Part shown: positions 54,772 through 64,000 of the stretch, in pieces
Layout of the letters: the number at the start of each line of letters is the position of its first letter
Position numbering within the stretch: the first letter of the stretch is position 1
Assembly: GCA_965229345.1 (NCBI GenBank)
Contig: OZ245872.1
Location: 372,001 to 436,000, forward strand
Direction of reading: 5' to 3'
Origin: PBB1 sp965229345
GTDB taxonomy: Bacteria > Pseudomonadota > Gammaproteobacteria > Burkholderiales > Burkholderiaceae_C
Length of the DNA stretch: 64,000 nucleotides
Translations under genes and position numbers: made by a program
Notes under the pieces: generated by a model
The model's input: only the letters and a program-made list of their open reading frames with translations
The model's database searches: none
Told to the model about the DNA's origin: nothing

Positions 54772-55347
54772 TCAGTTCTTCTGCGAGGCCAACCGGGAGC
54801 GGAACAACGCGCTGATGTTCACCTCGCGCGGGCCGTGGATCAGCTCGAAGGTCTCGCCCGCCTCCACCGTGCCCGGCACGCGCACGGCCAGGTAGAAGCC
54901 GCACCAGGCGTTGGCGGCCATCAGCTTCGCGGCCTGGTTGAAACCCATCACCGCGTTGAACTTGAAACAGGGGAAACGTGGCTCGCTGACCGCCAACTCG
55001 CAGTTCGCGAAGCGCAACACATCGCCGATGCAGACCTGGTTCTCCAGCAAGCCGCTGATCGTCAGGTTTTCGCCCATGAAACCGTGCGACAGGGGCTCGT
55101 TCCAAGCGGCCACCTGGGCCTGGGCGCGCACCGTCTGCCAGAACGGGTAGTGCTCGACCGGGTAGGCATAGACTGCCTTGCCAAGACCGCCGTGCACCGA
55201 CAGGTCGGCCTGCTCGTCGCTCACCAGGCCCAATGGCCGAACCTCCCGGGGGCCACTGACGCTGCGCTTGCCGATGGCAGTCCGCACCGGCCGGCCATCG
55301 ATGTCGATCTTGCGCGCAGCGGCGATGTTGGTGCTGAGAACTTGCAT
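54772..55347 (-). CDS. MOSC-domain protein (YiiM-like)
   Basis: A 191-residue MOSC-fold protein. Recognisable parts are ADLSVHGGLGKAVYAYPVEHY, the GENLTISGL strand and the conserved cysteine in SEPRFPCFKF, followed by the 3-alpha-type C-terminal region (GFNQAAKLMAANAWCGFYL). MOSC proteins deliver sulphur to, or carry, the molybdenum cofactor, and YiiM-type members support reduction of N-hydroxylated compounds. A tungstate/molybdate-binding protein gene is next upstream on the same strand, 69 bp away. Confidence 0.9.
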   Translation of the reverse strand: MQVLSTNIAAARKIDIDGRPVRTAIGKRSVSGPREVRPLGLVSDEQADLSVHGGLGKAVYAYPVEHYPFWQTVRAQAQVAAWNEPLSHGFMGENLTISGLLENQVCIGDVLRFANCELAVSEPRFPCFKFNAVMGFNQAAKLMAANAWCGFYLAVRVPGTVEAGETFELIHGPREVNISALFRSRLASQKN

Positions 55348-55416
55348 GATGGAATGCCTCAGGACAGACGGAACAAGCGGCCGATGAGGCCATGCGCACG
55401 CACGATCCAGGCCGGT

Positions 55417-56229
55417 TCAGGGCACGGGCGGCCGGTACGCCGGCAGCGCGGCGATCGCCTGCCGGCCCAGCCGGCTCGCCAGCCAATCGCCCAGCAGCTT
55501 GCCGGCCGGGTGATCGTGATGGAAAGAGCGCATCAGATGCACCGGCACCCGCAGCATCGGATCGCCCTCGATGAGCACGCCGAAATCGCGGGCCCGGCGC
55601 AGCGCAGCGCCAGCCGCCGCCCAGACGCCTCGCTCGACCAGCACACACGCCAGGCGCTCGCGCGCGGCGGCCAGCGCATCCCGGCTCGCTGTGGGCAGAT
55701 ACCAGGGCGGCAGGGGGGCGACCTTCGCAGCCCGCCACAGGGCGGCCTCCAGCTCGTGCGTGCCCGAGCCCGGTGTCGCACCGACAAAGGGCGCGCCGGC
55801 CTTCGCCAGTGCCGACAGCGCCGGCGCGGTCTGCACTCGTGCGCTCAGGGCGTCGAGGGCCGGGCGCAGCAGCGTGGGCCCGACGATGAGGAATTCCGAT
55901 GTCGCCACGGGTTGCCAGCCCCGCAGCAGGCCGAGCCGATGAAGCGCTTCTTCGGCCTGCGGCGTGTTCAGCAGCGCGCCGTCGTGTTCGCCACGCCCGA
56001 GGGCCTCCAGCAACTCGCGCGCCGGGCCGGGCAGCACCTGAATGGCCACGCCGGTGTCGCGGCCGAAGCGGCGCTGCACCTGCGATGCCAGCCCGGAATC
56101 GACCAGGGCCTCGTCAACCGCCAGGCGGAACGGATCGGCCAGCGAGCGCTGCTGTGCCGACCACGCGGTCATCGGCGCGGCCATGCCGGCAGCAGTCAGC
56201 CGAAGCAGGGCACGGCGGTGCAGGCTCAT
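55417..56229 (-). CDS. TupA-like tungstate/molybdate-binding periplasmic protein
   Basis: A 270-residue exported protein. The N-terminus SLHRRALLRLTAAGMAAP has a twin-arginine pair followed by a hydrophobic stretch. The body has PBP-like features of TupA/PstS-type binding proteins: VDEALVDSGLASQVQRRFG, GALLNTPQAEEALH, FLIVGPTLLRPAL and the anion-site-like ATPGSGTHELEAALW. No permease or ATPase genes are beside it, so it either works with a distant ABC transporter or has been repurposed. The neighbouring MOSC gene supports an oxyanion/molybdenum link. Confidence 0.72.
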   Translation of the reverse strand: MSLHRRALLRLTAAGMAAPMTAWSAQQRSLADPFRLAVDEALVDSGLASQVQRRFGRDTGVAIQVLPGPARELLEALGRGEHDGALLNTPQAEEALHRLGLLRGWQPVATSEFLIVGPTLLRPALDALSARVQTAPALSALAKAGAPFVGATPGSGTHELEAALWRAAKVAPLPPWYLPTASRDALAAARERLACVLVERGVWAAAGAALRRARDFGVLIEGDPMLRVPVHLMRSFHHDHPAGKLLGDWLASRLGRQAIAALPAYRPPVP

Positions 56230-56346
56230 GGGTCGGAGTCTAGAGGGACCTCATGATTTTTGAACGCTCACGTCAAGCCCCGTGAAGCCTTGCGCTCCAC
56301 GTGCCTCCTACAGTACACCTCATCAATCGCCGCCCACCAGCCCGCC

Positions 56347-56895
56347 ATGACACCCGCTGCTCCCACCCGCTACACCTCGACGGCGATCGCGCTGCACTGG
56401 CTGCTGGCACTGGCGATCCTGGGTGCGTTCAGCCTGGGGCTGTACATGGCCGACCTGCCGTTCTCACCGCAGCGTGTCAAGCTTTACAACTGGCACAAAT
56501 GGGCGGGTGTCACCATCCTGGCGCTGTCGGCGTTCCGGTTGCTGTGGCGCCTGACGCACCGCCCGCCTGCCGACGCGCCGATGCCGGCCTGGCAGCAGCG
56601 CGCCGCGCATCTGGCGCACGGGGGGCTGTACGCGCTGTTCTTCGCGGTGCCGCTGGTGGGCTGGGCCTACAGCTCGGCGGCCGGGTTCCCCATCGTCTGG
56701 TTCGGCGTGCTGCCGCTGCCCGATCTGCTGCCGGTCGACAAGGCGCTGGCGCAGGCGATCAAGCCGGTGCACGGCTGGCTGGCCTGGGCGCTGATGGCGA
56801 TCGTCGCGCTGCACGTGGCCGCGGCGCTCAAGCATCAGTTCATCGATCGCGACGGGCTCATCGCCCGCATGTGGCCAGGCCGCACCGGTACGTGA
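56347..56895 (+). CDS. Cytochrome b561 family protein
   Basis: A 182-residue four-helix membrane cytochrome. Candidate haem ligands are the histidines of IALHWLLAL, NWHKWAG, HLAHGGLYALF, KPVHGWLAW and VALHVAAALKHQF. It matches the short bacterial b561 (YceJ) type, which moves electrons from quinol to periplasmic acceptors. In E. coli yceJ precedes yceI, and here two yceI-like genes follow in the same order, supporting a conserved unit. ATG at 56347; an earlier in-frame start would add 29 atypical residues. Confidence 0.92.
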   Translation: MTPAAPTRYTSTAIALHWLLALAILGAFSLGLYMADLPFSPQRVKLYNWHKWAGVTILALSAFRLLWRLTHRPPADAPMPAWQQRAAHLAHGGLYALFFAVPLVGWAYSSAAGFPIVWFGVLPLPDLLPVDKALAQAIKPVHGWLAWALMAIVALHVAAALKHQFIDRDGLIARMWPGRTGT

Positions 56896-56933
56896 TGCTC
56901 AAACGCATCAACCCTCTTCAGGAGCAACCCATC

Positions 56934-57503
56934 ATGCGCATCGTCACCCTCCCCGCCGTCGTCGCACTGGCCGCACTGTTCGCGGCGTTACCGACCCAGG
57001 CCCAACAGAAGCTGGTTCCGGCGCAAAGCGAGATCGCCTTCCTCACCCGGCAAATGGGCGTGCCAGTGGATGGCAAGTTCCGCCAGTTCGACGCGCAGGT
57101 CGCGTTCGATCCCAAGCAGGTGGCGGCGTCGAAGATCAGCTTCACGATCGACCTCGGCAGCGCCACCATCGGCACGGCCGAGACCGAGGCCGAACTGCTC
57201 AAGCCCGACTGGTTCGACACACGCAAGTTTCCCAAGGCCACCTTCACATCGACCGCGGTCAAGCAGGCCGGGGCCGGCAAGCTCGAAGTGGCCGGCACGC
57301 TCAGCATCAAGGGCAGCAGCCAGCCGGTGACCGTGCCCGTGCTGCTGGCGCAGTCGGGAACCTTCACCACCGCCACGGGCTCTTTCACGTTGAAGCGGCT
57401 CGACTTCAAGATCGGTGACGGCGACTGGAAGGACACCTCGGTCGTCGCCAACGAGGTGCAGGTTCGCTTCAAGCTGACGCTGACCGGCGTCGCCGGGTTG
57501 TGA
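56934..57503 (+). CDS. YceI family periplasmic protein (first copy)
   Basis: A 189-residue protein with a Sec signal peptide (cleavage near ALPTQAQQ) and a lipocalin-like YceI beta-barrel. Typical stretches are LVPAQSEIAFLTRQMGVPV, WFDTRKFPKATFTST and ATGSFTLKRLDFKIGDGDW. YceI proteins bind long isoprenoids such as ubiquinone-type molecules in the periplasm. The ATG at 56934 follows a good AGGAG. It has a glutamate-rich TETEAELLKPDW element instead of the more common MRDEHLR type, which hints at a distinct ligand from the second copy. Confidence 0.9.
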   Translation: MRIVTLPAVVALAALFAALPTQAQQKLVPAQSEIAFLTRQMGVPVDGKFRQFDAQVAFDPKQVAASKISFTIDLGSATIGTAETEAELLKPDWFDTRKFPKATFTSTAVKQAGAGKLEVAGTLSIKGSSQPVTVPVLLAQSGTFTTATGSFTLKRLDFKIGDGDWKDTSVVANEVQVRFKLTLTGVAGL

Positions 57504-57571
57504 GCCTTTCACCCCCCACCGCTCCATCGCGCCACCCATTTCGTCCCACACACCGCAACCGGAAACTCCTC

Positions 57572-58147
57572 ATGAACACCACCACCTGGATCGCCCTCTC
57601 TGCCGCCCTGCTTGCCAGCACCGGCATCGCCCACGCCGAAAGCGCCACCTACAAGCTCGATGCCAGCCACACCTACGTGACCTTCGAGGCGCGCCACTTC
57701 GGCACCTCGACCAACCGAGGCCGCTTCGACAAGAAGGACGGCTCGATCACCCTCGACCGCGCCGCCAAGACCGGCAAGGCCGACATCACCATTGACACCA
57801 CCTCGGTTAACACCGGGCTGGCGCTGTTCGACAGCCATCTGAAGGGCGAGAACTTCCTGAAGGCCCAGGAATTCCCGAGCGCGAAATTCGTCGGCGACAA
57901 GTTCAGCTTCGACGGCGACAAGGTGACGGCGGTCAGCGGCACGTTGACGCTGCTGGGCAAGACGCGGCCGGTCACCCTCACCGCGACGAACTACAACTGC
58001 TACGACAGCCCGTTCTTCAAGCGCGAGGTCTGCGGCGGCGATTTCGAGACCACGATCCAGCGCAGCGACTTCGGCATGGGCTACGGCCTGCCGGTCATTC
58101 CGGACGACATCAAGCTGCTGATCCAGATCGAAGCCATCAAGCAGTAA
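57572..58147 (+). CDS. YceI family periplasmic protein (second copy)
   Basis: A 191-residue protein with a signal peptide ending near IAHAESA and the classical YceI fold: YKLDASHTYVTFEARHFGTS, ALFDSHLKGENFLKAQEFPSAKF (seen as SHLKGENFL and EFPSAKFVG), and TLLGKTRPVTLT. Two cysteines (NYNCYDSPFFKREVCGG) probably form a disulphide. It is closer to E. coli YceI than the first copy is. It ends a b561-YceI-YceI operon, with gaps of 38 and 68 bp. Confidence 0.93.
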   Translation: MNTTTWIALSAALLASTGIAHAESATYKLDASHTYVTFEARHFGTSTNRGRFDKKDGSITLDRAAKTGKADITIDTTSVNTGLALFDSHLKGENFLKAQEFPSAKFVGDKFSFDGDKVTAVSGTLTLLGKTRPVTLTATNYNCYDSPFFKREVCGGDFETTIQRSDFGMGYGLPVIPDDIKLLIQIEAIKQ

Positions 58148-58513
58148 GGGTCAACCGGGCGGCGCGCGAGCACCGCCAAATCTTGCGCCGGGCGCCCTGC
58201 CCGGCCATGCGCTCGCCACCTGAGCGCCGCCGCTGCGTCCTGCAGCGGCCACCCCATCGACTCGCCATGTGCCAGCCATCCCGGTTCTGGGGCACTGTGT
58301 ATCCAGCGGCCCTGCCGTGCAAGCAGTTGTCAATGGACACCGGCGCCGGCACTGCGCCTGCATGCATCTGCACCTGCTCCACCGGCACCGTGGCCATCGT
58401 GAACCAGTTCACAGCGACGGACAGACCAGCGCCTCGGGCTGACGTTTCGCGTCATCGCCAGCGGCCGCAGGTGACGGTTTCGAGCAGGTTGGTCAGTCAC
58501 TGGAGGCAAGTCG
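58148..58513. other. 366-bp intergenic stretch
   Basis: No convincing gene is seen on either strand; the open frames here have no recognisable family and no good ribosome site. The only clear element is the GGAGG at 58502-58506 that serves the DUF1800 gene. A terminator for the YceI operon was looked for but none with a T-run is visible. It probably holds the promoter of the DUF1800-DUF1501 pair. Confidence 0.5.
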
Positions 58514-60490
58514 ATGGCTACGGGATACGAGTTGATACGAGTCGCAGCAGCGAGCCCGCGACGGGTTCGGGGGATGCTGGCGCTGCTGGCGGGCGGTGTC
58601 CTCATGGGGGCATCGGGCGCGGGTGTTGCCGCCTCGACCCTGCAATGGGTGCCGGTCGCCAGCGAGGGCAGCAGCTTCAAGACCAGCGGCTCACAAAACG
58701 TGCGGTACGGCGTGACCGGCAAATGGGTACAGAAGACACGCTCGGGTGTGGTGGCATGCACCAACGCCTCGTTTGGCCGCGATCCGGCGGTCGGCACGGT
58801 CAAGCGCTGCGAGGTGTACAGGGCGGCGGCCGCAGCTGCCCCGGTGGCGCTGGCGCCGGTGGTGTCGACCGCGGCCACCACCACCCCAACTGCCGCGATG
58901 ACTGCCGATCCGGCAACCCGCAACGCCGCCCGGCTGGCCATGCAGGCCAGCTTCGGCAACACCGAAGCCCTGACGGCTGACATCAAGGCCAAAGGAGCGG
59001 CCGGCTGGATCACCTCGCAGATGCAACTGGCCGCGTCGCGATACACCAGCGGCGGCAACGCCTCGGTGCATCAGAACACCAGCGCGACCTCGTACTGCGA
59101 CCTGCCGTCACACGCCGGACCGAATTGCTGGCGCGACAACTTCTCGAGCATTCCGCTGGTCTGGGATTTCTACCGCAACGCCACCACGCGGCAAGACCAG
59201 CTGCGCCAGCGCGTGGCGTTCGCGCTGCAGCAGATCCTGGTCGTCAGTGGCGTCGATGTCGACGGCACCTACGGCCTGCGCAACTACCAGAACACGCTGC
59301 TCGACAACGCCTTCGGCAACTACCGGCAGGTGTTGAAGAAGGTGGCGCTGTCGCCGGTGATGGGCGACTACCTGAACAACGTCAACAACGACAAGGCGGC
59401 GCCCAACGAGAACTTCGCGCGTGAGTTGCTGCAACTGTTCTCGGTCGGCACCTGTCTGCTGAATGCCGACGGCAGCCTGCGTGGCGGCGCCTGTGCGCCC
59501 ACCTATGACAACGACACGGTGCGCGCCTATGCTTTCGCGCTGACCGGCTGGACCTACCCAGGCGGCGGCGCCACCGCCTGGGGCTGCTGGCCCCAGGGCA
59601 CGAACTGCCGCTTTCACAACGGCGACATGGTGGCCGTCGAGGCGCGTCACGACACGGCCGCACGCCAGCTGCTCTCGGGCACCTCGCTGCGGGCGGGCCT
59701 GACAGCCCCCGCCGCGCTCGAGGTGGTGCTCGACAGCCTGATGACCCACCCGAACACCGCGCCCTTCATCGGCCGACAGCTGATCCAGCAACTGGTGAGC
59801 AGCAACCCGTCGCCGGCCTATGTGTCGCGGGTGTCGGCGGCGTTCACCAACGGCAAGTACAGCACCTTCGGCACCGGGCAACGCGGCGATCTGGCGGCCA
59901 CCGTGGCGGCCGTGCTGCTCGACCCCGAAGCGCGCAGCGCCACCGTCGTGGCCAACGGCGGCAAGCTGCGCGACCCGGTGCTGATGTTCACCAGCGTGTT
60001 GCGCGGCCTGAATGGCCAGAGCGATGGCGACGCGCTCAGCTGGTGGTGGGGCGAAGAGCTGCGCGAGCATGTCTTCCGCCCGCCCACGGTGTTCAGCTTC
60101 TATTCGCCCGACTACCCGGTGCCCGGGACCACGCTGGTGGGCCCGAGCTTCGGCATCCACAACGCCGGATCCGCGTTGCAACGGCTGAATTTCCTGACCT
60201 ACCTGCTCGAATGGGGTGGCTCGACACCGGCCAGCGGTCTGCCGAATGCCACCGGCACCAAGGTCGATCTGAGCCGATTCACCGCCGATGCCGCCGACGC
60301 CGGCAAGCTGGTCGATCGACTGTCGGTGATCGCGACAGGCGTGCCGCTGCCCACGGCGACACGCACCGAGATCATCAAGGCGGTGTCGTGGTGGACCGCC
60401 ACGACCGACAAGGCGAACTGGCAGACCAACCGCGTCAAGACGGCCGCGTACCTGGTGTACGCCACGCCGAACTTCCAGGTCGAGCGCTGA
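58514..60490 (+). CDS. DUF1800 secreted protein
   Basis: A 658-residue exported protein. A signal or anchor segment (GMLALLAGGVLMGASG) lies at residues about 20-36, followed by a short N-terminal domain of some 70 residues and an Ala/Pro/Thr-rich linker. The DUF1800 body then runs to the end, with typical QRVAFALQQILVVSG, NENFARELLQLFSVG, YAFALTGWTYPGGG, HDTAARQLL, IGRQLIQQLV and RPPTVFSFYSPDYP. The function of the family is unknown. It is followed after 21 bp by a DUF1501 gene, its usual partner. Strong GGAGG ribosome site, ATG start. Confidence 0.9.
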   Translation: MATGYELIRVAAASPRRVRGMLALLAGGVLMGASGAGVAASTLQWVPVASEGSSFKTSGSQNVRYGVTGKWVQKTRSGVVACTNASFGRDPAVGTVKRCEVYRAAAAAAPVALAPVVSTAATTTPTAAMTADPATRNAARLAMQASFGNTEALTADIKAKGAAGWITSQMQLAASRYTSGGNASVHQNTSATSYCDLPSHAGPNCWRDNFSSIPLVWDFYRNATTRQDQLRQRVAFALQQILVVSGVDVDGTYGLRNYQNTLLDNAFGNYRQVLKKVALSPVMGDYLNNVNNDKAAPNENFARELLQLFSVGTCLLNADGSLRGGACAPTYDNDTVRAYAFALTGWTYPGGGATAWGCWPQGTNCRFHNGDMVAVEARHDTAARQLLSGTSLRAGLTAPAALEVVLDSLMTHPNTAPFIGRQLIQQLVSSNPSPAYVSRVSAAFTNGKYSTFGTGQRGDLAATVAAVLLDPEARSATVVANGGKLRDPVLMFTSVLRGLNGQSDGDALSWWWGEELREHVFRPPTVFSFYSPDYPVPGTTLVGPSFGIHNAGSALQRLNFLTYLLEWGGSTPASGLPNATGTKVDLSRFTADAADAGKLVDRLSVIATGVPLPTATRTEIIKAVSWWTATTDKANWQTNRVKTAAYLVYATPNFQVER

Positions 60491-60511
60491 ACCCCGCACA
60501 AGGATCACCCC

Positions 60512-61951
60512 ATGAACAAGACATCCACTTTCGATGCGCGCAGGCGCTGGTTGTTGCAGTCCGGCGCCACCTGCGCCAGCGCGCTGGGCTTTGGCAGCGT
60601 CGGTAACCTGCTGCTGGGCGCCCGGCCGGCGCACGCCGCCGACTACAAGGCGCTGGTCTGCGTGTTCCTGTATGGCGGCAACGACGGCCTGAACACCATC
60701 GTCCCGACCGACGCCGCGCGCCATGCGCAATACGGCGCGGTGCGGGGCGCACTGGCCATTCCGCGTGAACGCCTCGTGGCGCTGCCCGGCACCGACTTCG
60801 GTCTGCACCCGTCGCTGGGCGCGCTGTCGGCGGCCGCCGCGGCAGGCCACATCGCGCCGGTGTTCAACGTCGGCCCGCTGTACGCGCCGCTGACCAAGGC
60901 GCAGTACCGCAGCACGCCCAACGGCGCGGCGCTGAAGCCCGACGGCCTGTTCTCGCACTCCGACCAGCAGGTGCTGTGGGAAACCGCGACCACCCATGCG
61001 CAGGAGCGCAGTGGCTGGGGCGGCCGCGCCTCGACCACACTCGGCACGGTGAACCCAGTGATCTCGGTCGGCGGCAACGCGCGCTTCGGCTTGACCACGC
61101 TGCAATCGCCGCTGGTGCTGCCCGGACCCGGCAGCACCTTCGGTGCCTACGGGCTGCAGCCTGCAGACCTGACGTGGGCGCCGCGGGTCGCGAACAAGGC
61201 GGCCATCGACGTGATGTACGCGCAGTCGCAGGACACCGTGCTGGCCGATGCCTATGTGCGCATGCAGCGCGAGGCCTTCGCGGTGTCGCAGCGGCTGGGC
61301 GCCCTGGTCAAGATCGAGCCCGGCACCAGTGGCGCCAATCCGGCCATCGATGCCGCCTTTGCGCCGATCACGTCGGGCGGGCGCATCACGACCGCGCTGG
61401 GCCGACAGCTCTACCAGGTGGCCAAGCTGATCGCCGGCAACGCCACCGTCGGCGGTGATCGGCAGATCTTCTTCGCACAGGCCGGCGGATTCGACACCCA
61501 TGCCGGACAGATCGCCGGCAGCGCCACCGACGGTGAGCATGCGCGGCGCCTGCAGGAGGTCGGCGACGCGCTGGGCGCTTTCTACACCGCGATGCGCAAC
61601 CTTGGCCTCGGACAGGCGGTCACCACCTTCACCCAGAGCGACTTCGGCCGCACCTTCAAGCCCAACAGCAGCAACGGCACCGACCATGCCTGGGGCAATC
61701 AGCACCTGGTGATCGGCGGGGCAGTGCAGGGGCGCGCCACTTACGGCAGCTATCCGCAACTGGTGCTGGGCGGCGAGGACGATGTGGGCAGCGATCCGTG
61801 GGAGCAACAAGGGCGGTGGATTCCGACCACCTCGGTCGACCAGTACGCCGCGACGCTGCTAGGTTGGTTCGGTGCCAGCGATGCGCAGCTCGACGCGACG
61901 CTGCCGAACCTGCGCAACTTCGGCACGCAACGCCGGCTGGGCTTCGTCTGA
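60512..61951 (+). CDS. DUF1501 secreted protein (alkaline-phosphatase-superfamily-like)
   Basis: A 479-residue protein with a twin-arginine-type signal (DARRRWLLQSGATCASALG) ending around PAHAADYK. The body has the DUF1501 marks VCVFLYGGNDGLNTIVP, LHPSLGAL, FSHSDQQVLWET, GGFDTHAGQ, TTFTQSDFGRTFKPNSSNGT and DHAWGNQHLV. The GGND and DHAWG segments recall metal-binding loops of the sulphatase/alkaline phosphatase superfamily, so a hydrolase is plausible but unproven. Tat export implies folding, perhaps with metal, before transport. It is coupled to the DUF1800 gene, and the pair probably acts together outside the cytoplasm. Confidence 0.9.
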   Translation: MNKTSTFDARRRWLLQSGATCASALGFGSVGNLLLGARPAHAADYKALVCVFLYGGNDGLNTIVPTDAARHAQYGAVRGALAIPRERLVALPGTDFGLHPSLGALSAAAAAGHIAPVFNVGPLYAPLTKAQYRSTPNGAALKPDGLFSHSDQQVLWETATTHAQERSGWGGRASTTLGTVNPVISVGGNARFGLTTLQSPLVLPGPGSTFGAYGLQPADLTWAPRVANKAAIDVMYAQSQDTVLADAYVRMQREAFAVSQRLGALVKIEPGTSGANPAIDAAFAPITSGGRITTALGRQLYQVAKLIAGNATVGGDRQIFFAQAGGFDTHAGQIAGSATDGEHARRLQEVGDALGAFYTAMRNLGLGQAVTTFTQSDFGRTFKPNSSNGTDHAWGNQHLVIGGAVQGRATYGSYPQLVLGGEDDVGSDPWEQQGRWIPTTSVDQYAATLLGWFGASDAQLDATLPNLRNFGTQRRLGFV

Positions 61952-61969
61952 GTCGCTCGGGTGGTGCCC

Positions 61970-63484
<1,515 letters not shown>

Positions 63485-63533
63485 GACCAACCGATCATGT
63501 GCGGCATCGGGAAGATCCGTCAAACTGGCGCCC

Positions 63534-64000
63534 GTGTCTGCTTCCCCCAACCCCGCTGAGTTCGATGTGCTGGTTGTCGGCGGTGGGATCAATGGCACCG
63601 GCATCGCGCGCGACCTGGCCGGCCGCGGACAGCGCGTGTTGTTGTGCGAGCAGGACGACCTGGCGTCGCACACCTCGTCGTCGTCGACCAAGCTGATCCA
63701 CGGCGGGCTGCGCTACCTCGAGCACGGCGAGTTTGCGCTGGTGCGCAAGGCCCTGGCCGAGCGCGAGCGCCTGATGCGCAGCGCGCCGCACATCATGTGG
63801 CCGCTGCGCTTCGTGATGCCGCACGACCCCGACCATGCGTCGGTGCGCCCGGCGTGGCTGATCCGCCTCGGGCTGTTCCTCTACGACCACCTGGCCCGCC
63901 GCGCCTGGCTGCCCGACTCGCGCCGCGTCGATCTGCGCAGGCATGTGGCGGGGGCACCGCTGCAACCCCGCTTTCGCCAGGGCTTCATCTATTCCGACGG
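63534..64000 (+). CDS. glpD: Glycerol-3-phosphate dehydrogenase, N-terminal part
   Basis: The first 155 codons of a gene running off the right edge. The N-terminal FAD site is VLVVGGGINGTGIARDLAGRG, followed by SSTKLIHGGLRYLEHGEFALV, a hallmark of the aerobic membrane-associated GlpD, and WPLRFVMPHDP. It oxidises glycerol 3-phosphate to dihydroxyacetone phosphate and passes electrons to quinone. GTG at 63534 (VSASPNPAEFDV) is the best start; no in-frame ATG precedes the FAD motif. It works directly after glpK, which is divergent. Confidence 0.93.
   Translation, partial: MSASPNPAEFDVLVVGGGINGTGIARDLAGRGQRVLLCEQDDLASHTSSSSTKLIHGGLRYLEHGEFALVRKALAERERLMRSAPHIMWPLRFVMPHDPDHASVRPAWLIRLGLFLYDHLARRAWLPDSRRVDLRRHVAGAPLQPRFRQGFIYSD

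Noticed and set aside
59108..61810. 900-codon open frame antisense to the DUF1800 and DUF1501 genes
   Set aside because: It spans two well-supported genes and their spacer, has shadow-like composition and no family features. Length alone is not evidence at this GC content.
61952..61969. Small palindrome GCCCCTAGGGC between the DUF1501 gene and glpK as a two-way terminator
   Set aside because: The stem is short and no T-run follows on either strand.

Overview
The window looks like a piece of chromosome from a high-GC betaproteobacterium of the order Burkholderiales. The support is the conserved block rsmB - DUF4390 - ntrY-like - ntrX-like, the metX-metW pair, the oxyR-dps-recG neighbourhood, a PEP-CTERM protein, and the general resemblance of the proteins to the Leptothrix/Rubrivivax/Sphaerotilus group. 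The genus is inference. Coding density is high, many neighbouring genes overlap by ATGA/GTGA, and there is no phage, insertion sequence, CRISPR array or rRNA. One tRNA gene (tRNA-Phe) is present.

Layout. 1-6454: start of an NAD-dependent sugar epimerase (minus), then a plus-strand run of a geranylgeranyl-reductase-type flavoprotein, a class II glutamine amidotransferase, an O-antigen-ligase-like membrane protein and an M14 carboxypeptidase. 6479-8712: pyrF and purB (minus). 8859-13341: a four-gene plus-strand operon that matches the URC uracil-catabolism genes (URC1, URC4, uracil phosphoribosyltransferase, cytosine deaminase). 13471-16583: glutathione transferase, PEP-CTERM protein, membrane-anchored glutamate-synthase-domain protein. 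16717-20329: a three-gene envelope glycan cluster (GT39, GT2, YdjC/HpnK deacetylase). 20597-22374: metX-metW. 22355-28979: TetR repressor with a divergent RND efflux operon and an AcrR-type operator. 29246-32366: proA, lemA, a BLUF photoreceptor and folE. 32427-37466: rsmB to ntrX-like. 37499-37619: tRNA-Phe and its terminator. 37828-43602: ARD-like cupin, small secreted protein, LigB-family dioxygenase, prfC, DJ-1/PfpI protein, dps, oxyR. 43674-50759: recG, queA and tgt, with a GT39/DPPR-synthase pair lying on the opposite strand between queA and tgt. 50770-56229: CPBP protease, CoA-transferase, rlmJ, OYE reductase, MOSC protein, TupA-like binding protein. 56347-58147: cytochrome b561 and two YceI proteins. 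58514-61951: a DUF1800/DUF1501 secreted pair. 61970-64000: glpK and the divergent start of glpD.

The most notable items are the compact bacterial URC operon, an operator that closely matches the E. coli AcrR site, an NtrX-like regulator reduced to receiver plus Fis helix-turn-helix, the DPPR-synthase/GT39 pair between queA and tgt, the uncharacterised DUF1800/DUF1501 pair, and two large imperfect palindromes in intergenic DNA (centres near 29135 and 42031). None of these is proven novel. They are candidates read from sequence alone, without database searches.
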